Shown: positions 43,171-53,374, counted from the first letter of the stretch. The stretch: DNA of 64,000 bases from Gymnothorax reevesii (GCA_029721435.1 CM056580.1:78083367-78147366), one strand, 5' to 3'. The notes: generated by a model not told the origin, from the sequence alone. Made by a program: numbers and translations.

Positions 43171-43333
43171 TGTATATGTGATAGAGGATGTTAGATATGG
43201 TGAATGCCTCCAGTTGCTGGTACCCGACTCTCTGAAAAGGCGGGTGTTAGAGAGCATGCATTATGCAATGGGGCACCAAGGACTAGAGAGAGCATTGCAA
43301 CTTTTGAGACGGAGATGTTTTTGGGTAGGACTG

Positions 43334-45942
43334 TGTAATGTGAATATAGGCCACTAGATGGCAGTATTTACCTTTTTTTTGTTAAGCTCAGACTGGAGTC
43401 ATGTTTAGACATGTCCTGGACATGTCTGGGGCAAGTCTCAGAAAATTAAAAAAAAGAGGTCTAAATGTGGGTGGGGTCTGCAAAAGAGTATATAAGGAAA
43501 AGAATTGAGACAGTAAAGTAGTAGGAGAGATTGCAAGAGGAAGGATGCATGTGACCAGACCTTTCATTCTGTTCAAGACCTGTGATGTTTCTTTTGTGGA
43601 TTTTTGCCTGTGTTTGTGGATTTTTCTCACCCAGGACATCACCAAGCCGCCCCACAAAAAGGGACTGTAAATATTTCTTTTTGTTTTTGTTATAACCAAT
43701 CTTGGTCTTAGTTGTTAGTTGTTTAGTCGTTATTGTCTTTATCAGACTTATGTTGAATTTGCTAATGAAAAGCAGGTTTGCTTTGAGCGCTGGTGTACTT
43801 CTATGGAGGTCAAGGATGATTTCAACTCACTAAAAGAGATGGTGTTAGTTGAAGAATTCAAGAACTGTGTTAAAGATGATGTTAAGACCTACCTTAATGA
43901 GAAGCAAGCACTGAATTTGCAATCAGCTGCCAAATTTGCAGATGAATATGTTCTCACACATAAGTCCAAATTTCAGTCTAGCAGTAATAATAGATGGTCC
44001 CAATTTCAGAAAAAGGGTTATGGTGATACCCAAGATTCCTCACCCAAAGACAAAGACAAATCTGGTGATGGTGCTCAGAAATCCAGTAACAGGTCTGATC
44101 AAAGTGTGAAAGCTGACAGTGACAAAAGTGGTCTAGTTTGCAGTTATTGCAAGAAATCTGGTCATGTTACAACTAACTGTTGGTTCCTTAAAGCTAAGAA
44201 AGAAAAAGAAAAGGATACCAAACCAAATGCCTTTGTGAAAACAAGGTTAGAAACCCCTGTAGTAGATAACCAATCTGCTAAATTGCCTGCTTCTTGTGGG
44301 GCTAAAAAGCCTGATACAGCTGACTTCGTGAGGGAGGAATTTCTTCCATTTGTGTCAGAGGGATTTGTGGCTCTGAATGAGCATAATACTCCTGTCCCCA
44401 TATATATCCTAAGGGATACCGGAGCTTCTCAGTCACTTTTGTTGATGGACTCCTTGGAGTTACGTGATGAGACAGCTTCAGGGGATTTCATACTTATACA
44501 AGGTATTGAAGGGAGGACTGTATCTGTACCCCTGCGCTCTATATTCTTGAAGTCAGATTTAGTTACAGGACAGGTAAAGGTGGGACTTATGTCAAGTCTA
44601 CCTATAAAGGGCGTTTCTCTGTTGCTAGGCAATGACCTGGCTGGGGGCAAAGTAGTTCCCCCTGTACATCTTACTTCACAGCCGAGCACTGAAGATGGGG
44701 ATGAGGACCCATCTCTGTATCCTTCTTGCGCAGTGACTCGTGCTATGGCCAAGAAGGCTAAAGAAGAAGATGATGTGGTGCCGTCCAGTACATTGAATAG
44801 TCAGGACTCAGGTGGTTCGCCTCATGACTCTGATTGGCCTACTATGGTTTCTCCGTTTGAGGACTTATATACTTTTATCAGTTCTCTATTCAGCCAGCCG
44901 GATGGGTCTGGTGATTCTGATGTGTCTGGAGACTTGTCTCTGTCCAGACAGCAGTTGATTGAGGAGCAAACTAATGATCCTGAAATTTGTGTACTAAGGA
45001 GGAGAGCCCTTCCTGATAAAGAAATAGACGCAGTTCCAGTTGGGTATTATCTCAAGGATGGTGTGTTGATGCGGAAGTGGCGCCCTCCTGATATCCCTGC
45101 CAATGCAGATTGGGCAGTGGTTAGGCAAATTGTTGTTCCGAAGGTCTACAGGAATGAGATCTTAACAATGGCTCATAGTTTACCTTTAGGAGGTCATCTT
45201 GGAGTTAACAAGACTGTTGATAAGATCATGAAACACTTCTTTTGGCGTGGGCTTCGGAAAGACGTTTCCAACTTTTGCAAAACCTGTCACACTTGTCAGG
45301 TAGTTGGAAATCACCAGTTAGACCCACCTATAGCTCCATTGCAGCCTATCCCAGCATTTGGGGAGCCATTCTCTAGGGTCATTGTTGATTGCGTTGGTCC
45401 ATTACCCAAGACTAGATCTGGAAATCAGTACTTGTTGACAATCATGTGTGCATCTACCAGATTCCCCGAAGCCATACCTCTACGTAACATCAAGGCAACT
45501 GCAATCTCGAAGGCTTTGATAAAGTTCTTCACGTTGTTTGGCCTTCCCAGGGAAATTCAGTCAGACCAGGGTAGCAATTTCACTTCAGGATTGTTTCAGC
45601 AGGTTGTGTATGAACTAGGTGCAAAGCAGATTCTTTCTAGTGCCTATCATCCAGAAAGTCAGGGTGCCTTAGAGCGGTTTCATTCCACTCTCAAGACAAT
45701 GATGAGGACTTATTGTTATGACCATGAGAAAGACTGGGATGAAGGGGTTCATTTGCTGTTGTTTGCAGCTAGAGAAGCAGTGCAGGAGTCTACTGGATTC
45801 AGTCCATTTGAGCTAGTGTCTTTAGTCGTTATTGTCTTTGTTAAAAATTAAATGTGTTTTAGTTGTTAAAACTGTGTCTGTCATCCCTTGCTGTTGCTGT
45901 TGCTGTTGTGTTGTAATGTAATAACAAATTGGGGCCATAACA
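43334..45942 (+). mobile_element. Gmr1-like composite: one LTR split by gag-protease-integrase sequence
   Basis: Outer ends TGTAATGTG and GGCCATAACA are flanked by ACTG (43330-43333 and 45943-45946). The LTR sequence 43334-43740 plus 45840-45942 adds up to about 510 bp, one LTR, as judged from the 486-bp solo copy at 21918-22403. The intervening coding segment (43741-45820) is bordered on both sides by the same 19 LTR bases, TTTAGTCGTTATTGTCTTT (43722-43740 and 45821-45839). There is no primer-binding site, reverse transcriptase or RNase H. Confidence 0.88.
43719..45851 (+). CDS. Gmr1-like gag-protease-integrase open frame without reverse transcriptase
   Basis: An open frame of about 710 codons; its first in-frame ATG is at 43804, because the upstream part is read from the LTR. 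Order: a SCAN-like capsid C-terminal region (FERWCTSMEVKDDFNSLKEM, KFADEYVLTH), a zinc knuckle CSYCKKSGHVTTNC near residue 140, protease LRDTGASQS near 231, an integrase HHCC module (HSLPLGGHLG...CKTCHTC) near 486-526, and a DDE core with VDCVGPLP near 557, SDQGSNFTS near 614 and the catalytic E in GALERFHS near 652. It ends in LTR-derived residues. Protease followed directly by integrase is the Ty1/copia-like order known for Gmr1-type Ty3/gypsy elements. Reverse transcriptase would follow in a complete one and is missing here. No internal stop is present. Confidence 0.88.
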   Translation: MFSRYCLYQTYVEFANEKQVCFERWCTSMEVKDDFNSLKEMVLVEEFKNCVKDDVKTYLNEKQALNLQSAAKFADEYVLTHKSKFQSSSNNRWSQFQKKGYGDTQDSSPKDKDKSGDGAQKSSNRSDQSVKADSDKSGLVCSYCKKSGHVTTNCWFLKAKKEKEKDTKPNAFVKTRLETPVVDNQSAKLPASCGAKKPDTADFVREEFLPFVSEGFVALNEHNTPVPIYILRDTGASQSLLLMDSLELRDETASGDFILIQGIEGRTVSVPLRSIFLKSDLVTGQVKVGLMSSLPIKGVSLLLGNDLAGGKVVPPVHLTSQPSTEDGDEDPSLYPSCAVTRAMAKKAKEEDDVVPSSTLNSQDSGGSPHDSDWPTMVSPFEDLYTFISSLFSQPDGSGDSDVSGDLSLSRQQLIEEQTNDPEICVLRRRALPDKEIDAVPVGYYLKDGVLMRKWRPPDIPANADWAVVRQIVVPKVYRNEILTMAHSLPLGGHLGVNKTVDKIMKHFFWRGLRKDVSNFCKTCHTCQVVGNHQLDPPIAPLQPIPAFGEPFSRVIVDCVGPLPKTRSGNQYLLTIMCASTRFPEAIPLRNIKATAISKALIKFFTLFGLPREIQSDQGSNFTSGLFQQVVYELGAKQILSSAYHPESQGALERFHSTLKTMMRTYCYDHEKDWDEGVHLLLFAAREAVQESTGFSPFELVSLVVIVFVKN

Positions 45943-47327
45943 ACTGTATGAGGATGTGAACCAGTGGATAAAGAGGTGTCAGCGTTGTATCCTAACCAAA
46001 ATGGCCCAGCCTAAAATCCAACCACCTCTGAAATCTTTTGTGGCTAGCAGGCCACTGGAGGTCGTAGCTGTAGATTTTACAATGTTTGAGCCGGCCTCCG
46101 ATCGTAGAGAGAATGTGCTGGTGATTACTGACGTTTTTTAACAAATTTGCTCAAGCTTACCCTACTTGAGACCAGAAAGTCAATACTACAGCGAAGATTC
46201 TTTTAAGGGAAAGGTTCATGAAATATGGAGTGCCAGAAAGGCTGCACTCAGATCAAGGCCGTAATTTTGAGAGCGAGGTGATCAATGAGCTTTGTAAATT
46301 GTATGGCATGAAAAAGAATCGCACCACACCGCACCATGCCACCGGAGATGCTCAATGTGAGAGGTTCAATAGGACACTCCATGAGCTGTTGCGCACTTTA
46401 TCCCCTGATAAAAAGTGTCACTAGCCTGAACATCAGCCAGAACTAGTGTATGCGAATAATGTGACTCCCCACGCCACCACAGGCTACTCTCCATATTACC
46501 TGTTGTTTGGGGTGGAGCCACGTTTACCTGCCGATGCATTGCTAGGGCAAGGGACTGAAGGGGAAAGAGTTCATGACTGGTTGGCTGTGCATCAAAAGAG
46601 ACTGAAAGAGGCACATGCCCGAGCTAAGGAATTTTCAGAACAAAAAGCGGCCGAAAGAATTGCATTGCAGCAAGGTAAGATCCATTGTCCACAAATTGAT
46701 ATTAGTCAGTTGGTGTATGTTAGAAATAGATCCTAGGGGCCTAATAAAATGCAGGATGCTTGGCGGCTGCCCCATACCAGGTGGTTGACGTGCGAGATAC
46801 CACGTATACCCTTGAGCTAATAGAGGGAGGGCTGATCAAGAGGGTGAATAGAGTGGACATACATCCATGTATAGGGGATCCAGGTCCAATCCCTGCCCCA
46901 CAGCAGAGGAAAAAACGGCCACCTACTGAGACAGTTATAACTTCGGAATTGGAGTCAGATTCAGAAAGTTCAGATGATGGGGTCGCGATAAGGGAACCTG
47001 TTGCTTCTGATCATCATACCGACGAAGCCGTGATTGATATAGCTGATGATCAGTCAGAAGGGGAGTGTGTGGGCACGGAGGTTGAAATTGATTCAGAACC
47101 AGAACAAGAGCCCACCCCCATCCCACGCTGAAGCACTAGCCAGAATGCGGGACAGCATCCTACCATACATCACCAGCCCAAATCAGTATTAGATTCAGGA
47201 TTGCTCAGCCCTGCTGTAATTTTATAAATAGTAGACAGCTTGGGCGCAGTCTTCTTCAGAGAAGCTCTGGAGGAAGTTAGAAGATCACTGGTAGTCACCG
47301 AGGACAGTGACCCCTCAGCAGGGGAGA

Positions 47328-48065
47328 ATGTAGCCAAGTGCTTAGAAATGTTGTAATGGAGAAATGAGGAAAGCATTGGAATTTGATTGCCATATTTTCG
47401 ATAACGTGAGAAGCATTTAAGATATGGTCGCAGTGATGATATCGCTCTAATGAGACTAACAGGAAAATTGGGAAGGAGATGGAGGTCTAACCCCGGGAAA
47501 TGGTTTCACTTCAACCTTGTAATCCACCTCTTGTGTGGATGGCCTTTGATTTAAATGGATTGTGCAGGATGCGTGGCTGCTAGCTAGAGACCTTCCGCGT
47601 GTAGCGGAGTGAGTTATTCTTTGATCGTGACACGTTGCCACTTCCATATTTTAAGAACTGTTCCGGGTATATTTGAACTGTAACTTTGTTATTCGTGTAT
47701 CTCATGCTAGACCGTTCTAGCGAGATCATTGACTAATAGTGTTGCATATTTCGCCAAGCCAATTCGTGTTACCTATTAGTTTTATTTGTCCTGCTGAAAG
47801 TACTTCTAAACCAACCTCACTGAATAGCTAGCTCCTTGTTACGGAGCTGGGTTTGGGCGAAGAGACCGTTGTGGTACGGTTAACCTTTCTTGCGATGAAA
47901 GTCTGCCCTCTTGTGGCAGTTGAATGTTTTTTATTGATGTAAATGGATATTATGTTTCGTTTTGTTTTCTCTCGAGTATAAAGAAAGAAAATTTTGTAAC
48001 AAACCTTTCAAAATAAACCCGATTAAATTGCATTTGTTGTGCTGTGCGTATTTTACCTGGCCACA
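47328..48065 (+). repeat. Gypsy-2 3' LTR
   Basis: Begins TGTAGCCAAG directly after the purine tract CAGGGGAGAA and ends CCTGGCCACA. The ends are inverted (TGTAGCCA against TGGCCACA with one difference). AATAAA lies near 48012. No second copy is present to confirm it. Confidence 0.7.
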
Positions 48066-48309
48066 TACAAAATTAACAATGTACAACTATAGATGTACAT
48101 TGGCTCCGCCTGAAGAAGTGGACATCTTATACTTTGAAGAAGTTCTTCTGTAAGCTGATATAATTGCCCAATATGTTTTACTCTGAGATGTTTTACTCAC
48201 CTATGTTTGACCTCCATTTATATATAAATTTTCCTGTTCTGTACATTTTCCTGTTCTGTCGCTTTTCGTTGTATGCTTGACAGCAGTATGCTGTATGAGA
48301 ACCAAATGT

Positions 48310-49660
48310 CGTGCCACAAAGGGCAGAGTCTAGATGAGTTCCTGCCCAGCTGTCCTCATTTGTAGGAGGGGGACTATCCTGGCATGAATTTCGGTCCGTT
48401 CCTTGCCCAGAGCAGCATTTAATACAGCCTCAGACAAGGAACCAGCCGTCATATCCCTGAGATAAAATCGAACGAAGGGGGATAGTGACGACCAGGAGGT
48501 AGCAGCACAGCTGTCACCAACAGCAACACCCCTATACAAGGCCGCAGAGGCTACTACACCCCTGGCTACCACAGCCCTTGTTGAATAAGCACGCAGCCCT
48601 GTTGGGGCAATGCTTCCCATAGTGTCGTAAGCCTCAGAGTGTCATTTAGCCAGACGAGTTGACACAGGTCGTCCAGATTCAGCTGCGCCATAATAGATGA
48701 ACAGCTGCTCTGTCTTACAACTTGCCGATGAACGGCGTACATAGCAGGCCAAGGCCCTTATACTGGGAAAATGAAGTGTAGCCTGCGATCTTCCTCAGAA
48801 GTATAAGGCGGAGGATCAAAAACCGCCAAACCACTGTCCTAGAACTGAAGCATGTTGTAATGTTCTTAGGCATGAAAGGCGGGTTAGGATGCAGGATAGC
48901 CTTATCTGCACTCAAAACCAGATATTGTGCATTTACTGACAAGGCACACATTACATGCATTACACCAACCAGAGAAAAGTTCCCACCGTGTTGCACATGA
49001 CGCTACCGTGGAAACCGCTCTGGCTCCTTGGATGATAGCAATGACATTTACTGAAAGACCACACCTTTCTAACTGCTGCCTCTCTGGAGCCAAGCCATTA
49101 GAGGCTGACCCAGGATGTGCACGGCCTTGACCTTTCCTTTTGCCCGTGAAATTGCCCAGTCCACCATTGGGAGGGACCACGGGTCCCTCACTGCTAGACG
49201 CACAACTTCCGGATAAAAGACTGAGTTGTAGCGATCCGTAACAATAAATATCACCATCTGGCCTTCCTTCCTGATTCTCAGCAGAAGTGGTAGGATCAGC
49301 AAAGTTGGGTGAAACACATACAGTGTCCCCTGAGGCCTACCCCTCTGGGCTAAGGCATCTACACCTAGTGGAGGGTCGTCTTCCACCCTGAGTGAGCACC
49401 AAAGGGGGCACAAAGTGTTCTCTTTGGAGGCGAACAGATCTGCTACTGGGAGGCCAAACTGGGCCCACACCTGTTGAGCAATGTGAGGGTACAGACACCA
49501 CTCTATCCACATGGGCCCACCCCAAGACATGAGGTCTGCTCCCTGATTCAAGACCCCAAAATGTGGTGGGCCCTCAGAGACCCATAGTGGATCTGACTCC
49601 ACAGCAGGAGTCTCCCGGTGAGGGCGCAAAGCATCCTTGACCGCACCCCACCTTGATTGT
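48310..49660 (-). pseudogene. DIRS retrotransposon: RNase H-linked region and tyrosine recombinase
   Basis: DIRS elements integrate with a tyrosine recombinase in place of a DDE integrase. On the minus strand the linker after RNase H reads GADLMSWGGP, LPVADLFASKENTLCPLWC and PLGVDALAQRG (about 49560-49340). The recombinase N-terminal region follows in pieces (VIAIIQGARAVSTVASC near 49040). The C-terminal catalytic block reads APTGLRAYSTRAVVARGVV and SSLSPFVRFYLRDM (48610-48460), holding the arginine of the STR motif and the nucleophilic tyrosine. The usual histidine before STR is a tyrosine. Reverse transcriptase and gag are missing, and stops separate the pieces. Confidence 0.82.
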
Positions 49661-49839
49661 TGTACTGGGAAGTCAAGATTTCCGAGCTCCCAGTCGGAAA
49701 TTTCAATTTGAACGCTCTCTAAAGTCACATTTCCAACTTGGAATGTCAGAGATTCCTCACCTACCCCGACTTCCAAGTTCCGAGTTTAAGATGGCTGCAC
49801 CGTAAGTCAACAATAAGCGAAAGCTGTAAAAACAATGTT

Positions 49840-50027
49840 CAGTGGCAGAGCTAGAACTGGGAATTGGTGGTGCACAGACACGTCCCTATATGACACCAAT
49901 TAATCCTGGCTAGTTCTCAATCTTTTTCTTTTATTGATGTGTTTTCCAATTAATGTGATTGGCAACTGAAGGCACGCTTTCTCTCCATATGCAATCTAAC
50001 AGCGATGAAATCATGGGCTAAATTCAG
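49840..50027 (-). repeat. hAT terminal sequence, copy 1
   Basis: Starts CAGTGGCAGAGCTAG. The block to 50027 is an inverted match to 53374-53544, including CTCAATC.TTTTCTTT.ATTG and AACAGCGAT.AAATCATGGG. CAGTGGCG-type starts are common hAT ends. Confidence 0.65.
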
Positions 50028-50156
50028 TACAGAAATATAATTTACTTATTAATAGGCTAAGGCTTCACGTTGATTGAACTTGTAATGGCTGGTGGAATAG
50101 GGGGCCAATTGAAACGACTAGAGAGAAAGTGCAGCACGGACACAGTACAAACATAG

Positions 50157-50440
50157 ATTGATTGATTGATTTTATTTGACCATTTTTGATATATACTCTT
50201 CCAAAAAAGAAACTATACATTGTTTTTAGCATCAATTTATTTTACATGAAATGTTTTGACAAATGTGGAAAACATATTGAAAAGAAAGTGTAATCAATAA
50301 TTCAATATTTGCATAGTTTCTTTTTTGGAAGAGTATAAAATATGAAACAGCAATCTGAGTCATACATTAAAATACATAAATAGTCAGGGATGACGCAATA
50401 AAGCCCAAAGGCTTATTTCCATTGTGGTCCCATTGTGGTA
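50157..50440 (-). mobile_element. L2-type LINE 3' tail inside the Gypsy-3 LTR
   Basis: On the minus strand it ends in AAATAAAATCAATCAATCAA, the short-repeat tail of an L2-type LINE, and includes GGGCTTTATTGCGTCATCCC. It is 5'-truncated with no coding part, and contains a mariner-type MITE at 50196-50334. Confidence 0.75.
50196..50334. mobile_element. Mariner-type MITE
   Basis: 139 bp with CTCTTCCAAAAAAGAAACTA at the left and its reverse complement at the right, flanked by TA on both sides. Noncoding. Confidence 0.88.
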
Positions 50441-50752
50441 GAAAATAGTTTAGACTAAACGAAAATAACTCCTGCTTCCCAAGGACGTATACTAGTCTGC
50501 AAAATGGAAACAATGCGAGACAGAAAAAAGGGAGAAGAAACTGCAATAATACGAAGATAGAAAATGATAAAGACCTGACTGCAGATATCCTCGGCTAAAG
50601 TACATAGCTAAAAACAGACACTCCAGCAAAGGAGGCGTGGCGCAAATCTGGCTTATATAACCTTAGGGTAAGGCGCCACCCACGCCTGATGAAACAGCTG
50701 GGGAAGGAATCTGAGGGCAAAGGAATCCGATGTCATCACAGAATGAGAGCCA

Positions 50753-51531
50753 CAACAACTTTGAGGACGTCATTAACGAGTGCCTGGAACACAGAAGGGG
50801 GGTTAACCAATGCAAATGGCATGACCAAATATTCGTAGTAGCCATCGTGTATTAAATGCCATTTTCCATTCATCCCCCTTCCAGATCTGACCCAGATTGT
50901 ATGCGTTGCGGAGGTCGAGTTTGGTGAAAAACGACGCCTTCTGCAGGTGTTCAAATGCCGTGTTTATTCAGGGAAGAGGGTATCAGTTCTTAATAGTTAT
51001 ATTATTCAAGCCCCTGTAATCAATGCAGGGCCTCAAGCCACCATCCTTTTTCCCAACAAAAAAGAACCCCGCTCCAGCAGGAGACGTGGAGGGTCGAATA
51101 AAACTATTAGCAAGAGCATCCTGAATATACTCTTGCATGGCCTTGCGCTCTGGCCCAGATAGCGAGTATAAGGACCCCCTGGAGGGAGTAGTCCCGGGAA
51201 AAAGCTTGATCTCGCAATCATAAGCATGATGCGGAGGCAAGGATGAAGCCCATTGTTTGCTAAAAACTTCTGCAAGATCAAGATGGTCATTAGGAACGTT
51301 GGGAGTTAAACAGAAGTTCAGAGCAGCCCCCAAACTCCAATCCCGTTCCGGACCCGACATATCAACAAATGATTCAGAATCAGAAAAGTCCTCCGACTCA
51401 GAATCCTCTACTAGCTGCCACCAGTCAAATTGAGGATCCCACTCCCAACCCTCCTCCGTCCCTTCCTCTAAATCGGGTGATTTAAGTGAGACCCCTTCCT
51501 CATCATCACTCCTGTCTTCAGCCTCCTCCAC
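50753..51531 (-). pseudogene. pol: Gypsy-3 reverse transcriptase, N-terminal part
   Basis: Reading from 51531 down: an acidic linker ([12 protein letters not shown]), [40 protein letters not shown], then [19 protein letters not shown] near 51000. A shifted frame continues with [20 protein letters not shown] at 50850-50780. The catalytic YxDD, RNase H and integrase are gone because the sequence passes into the 3' LTR at about 50752. The wording of these motifs is that of Sushi-like elements. Confidence 0.88.
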
Positions 51532-51749
51532 AGACTGACGTTCGTAACGACATGGTAGAATCTCACTACAGTGTGAGACACAATCCAGGCCTCACTCGAC
51601 AACAGGATTACGTTGATTACTTTCCCCCTAGAAATGTGTGGCCTATGCTCAAGCAGCCAAGAATGTCCTAACGCAACAGGGAAGACTGGGGAATTAATCA
51701 GGAAAAATGAATTCTCTCAGAATGACCACCAAATGGGATGAACATGGTC

Positions 51750-52385
51750 AATAATTCAGAGGCCTCTGTTATAAGCCCTGTTCCCAAAGGAGGACCATCC
51801 AAAGATCTGACCAAGCATGAATGTGAGAGCGAGCGGATGGGAATGGGAAGTTTCCAAGCCCACTCCGCATCCATAAAAAAAAATCAACTGCCCCTGAGTC
51901 CAAAAAGACCTTAGCAAATACTCTCTGTCTCCCCACAGTCAATTCTACTGCAATAAATGTCTAAAAAAGAGAGTGGGTCTGTCCCTCTGGCGCCCCCCCC
52001 CCCCCCCCCATACCTCTAGAGGGACTTCTCGTTTCCCTTTAAGTTCAGGGCAATGAGGTCTGATGTGTCCCAGTTTGTTACTGTTATGACAAATTATTTG
52101 TCTGCAAGTGGGCTTACGAACCTGGTTCTCATATGAGCTATCAACCCGCATAGGTTCAATAGGAGTGGGAATTTCAGTGGGCGTGTTGTAAGGAGAATCT
52201 ACCCCTTAGTTAGCAGGAGCCAGAGGAGTTTGTTTCTTCTTGTAACGTTTGCGGATATGATTATCAATTTGCACAGCAGTACGAACCAAAGAATCTAAAG
52301 AAGCCCAAGGCTCGAATGACGCCAGAGCGTCTTTACCCAGGGCCGGGGTGGGATCATTTTTCAGCCCGAGAATTTCATGCATAAA
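51750..52385 (-). pseudogene. Gypsy-3 gag C-terminus and protease
   Basis: From 52385 downward: EPWASLDSLVRTAVQIDNHI and IRKRYKKKQTPL from gag, then a damaged zinc knuckle CHNSNKLGHIRPHCPE near 52080, whose first cysteine position is lost. A protease with active-site motif FLDSGAVD lies near 51900-51880. Stops occur at about 52205 and 51965. A C18 tract near 51992 sits between gag and protease. Confidence 0.78.
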
Positions 52386-52737
52386 CCGGCCAACTTTTTA
52401 CGGTGGAGGCATTTTATTAAATGAAGCGTAATTGATCAACTTAATATTTTCTGTCCCTTTTTATTGGGTTTTTGTTGACCACTTAATGGAATAACACTTC
52501 ACTTAAACATTCTGTTGACTTTGTTAATTAACTAAAAAGTGCATAATGTAGCCTAGTGACCTATACAACATAAATCTTAGTGGGAAAGTTCAAACCGCAG
52601 TCCACATTTCCAACTGGAAACTCCCTAATACAAAACTCAGAAATGTACAAGTTGAAAAGAATAGTCTTTCATATAAGCAGTGAAATCAAATTTTACAAAA
52701 TATTGAATAAATAATTTGAAATAAAAGAAAGCTATAT
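52386..52737. other. hAT-related noncoding sequence
   Basis: AT-rich interval between Gypsy-3 gag and the hAT frame. No motif or inverted terminus found. Confidence 0.4.
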
Positions 52738-53190
52738 TTGGGTTCCTTACAGACACTGTCTGTTTTTGGGTCGTACAACCTGATCGGACTGTACCTGATT
52801 CAAAGCATCAACAGCCGCAGTGTGGCATCTCAGTGGGTGCAGCTAAAGAAAGCCCCTCTGGAGGGTTTTGTGGTTAGGACAGGAAGTGAGGAGACAGAGG
52901 CAGATGAGGAGGATGGTGGACTCACAGAGAGAGAGTTTGAACTTCAAAGCAGGACCTGTTCTTCTTGCAAAAACTGCCCCATCTGTGTCTACCTAATTCT
53001 CTCACTGTACAACTTCTTCACCGATGCCTACCATTTCATTGGTATGGCATACCAGTTTCTTTTGACACTTTCAAGCACACAGGTTGCCTGTGAAAGTTTT
53101 TCAACCCTAAAATATGTTAAAAGTAGACTGCAAAGTTGTCCAATTGCGGAACAAGAACAGAGAATCGGGTTGCAGAAAACTTCCATTTAG
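52738..53190 (+). pseudogene. hAT transposase C-terminal (dimerisation) region
   Basis: The frame carries CKNCPICVYLILSLYNFFTD and then YQFLLTLSSTQVACESFSTL and KYVKSRLQS, the hAT C-terminal dimerisation motif. In this family the position after CE is usually R; here it reads ESFSTL. The RNase-H-like catalytic region is not present upstream. The last 18 codons lie in a foldback arm (53138-53215). The element reads toward an hAT end at 53544. Confidence 0.82.
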
Positions 53191-53374
53191 AACAATTATT
53201 AGTCCTGACCTGTTCCTAATCGGGGAGAACAAGCCGCACCTGTTAAATGTGGAGTGCTCTCGGAGTGAACCCTCTGTTAATTATGAAAATGACTGAGAAC
53301 AGGTCAGGGCTAATAATTGTTTTAAACGGAAGTTTTTTGCCATCCAATTCTCTGTTCGTGTTCCACAACTGGAC
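53138..53374. repeat. Foldback with 78-bp arms at the hAT frame end
   Basis: 53138-53215 and 53297-53374 are reverse complements over 78 bp with about a dozen mismatches (GTCCAATTGCGGAACAAGAA against GTCCAGTTGTGGAACACGAA). The middle (GGGGAGAACAAGCC...) is also found at 55912-56015. Confidence 0.82.

Larger units (their letters stand above)
43190..47131 (+). pseudogene. Gypsy-2 integrase and C-terminal tail, split by the Gmr1-like composite
   Basis: The HHCC module starts before the insertion (MGHQGLERALQLLRRRCFW, ending 43333) and continues right after it at 45943 (WIKRCQRC). The core follows: VAVDFTMF near 46070, [10 protein letters not shown] near 46230 and [12 protein letters not shown] near 46350. 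Stops at about 46139, 46422 and 46734 break it. The tail 46760-47131 has YQVVDVRDTTYTLE and a very acidic stretch (ELESDSESSDDG). The composite sits between the two halves of the zinc module, bounded by ACTG. Confidence 0.85.
40225..48065 (+). mobile_element. Gypsy-2: decayed Ty3/gypsy element, 5' end missing, three insertions
   Basis: Protease-linked, reverse transcriptase, RNase H and integrase regions run in order on the plus strand. They are followed by a polypurine tract (CAGGGGAGAA, 47318-47327) and a 3' LTR (47328-48065). No 5' LTR or gag was found. It is interrupted by a hAT MITE (40299-40495), a dispersed repeat (42885-43170) and the Gmr1-like composite (43334-45942). Many stops and frameshifts mark it as old. 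Confidence 0.88.
50081..50752 (-). repeat. Gypsy-3 3' LTR, interrupted and truncated
   Basis: Matches 55281-55706 from TGTAATGGCTGGTGGAATAG on. It is split by an L2 tail at 50157-50440. Its far end is lost at the deletion join near 50752. Confidence 0.85.

Noticed and set aside
43719..45851. Domesticated host gene with SCAN-like and integrase domains
   Set aside because: LTR sequence is read into both ends of the frame and an ACTG duplication bounds the block, so an element derivative is the simpler reading.
49500..49800. N-terminus of the 235-codon minus frame as part of DIRS
   Set aside because: The part above about 49660 is a repeat rich in TTCCGA/TCGGAA-type strings, outside DIRS.
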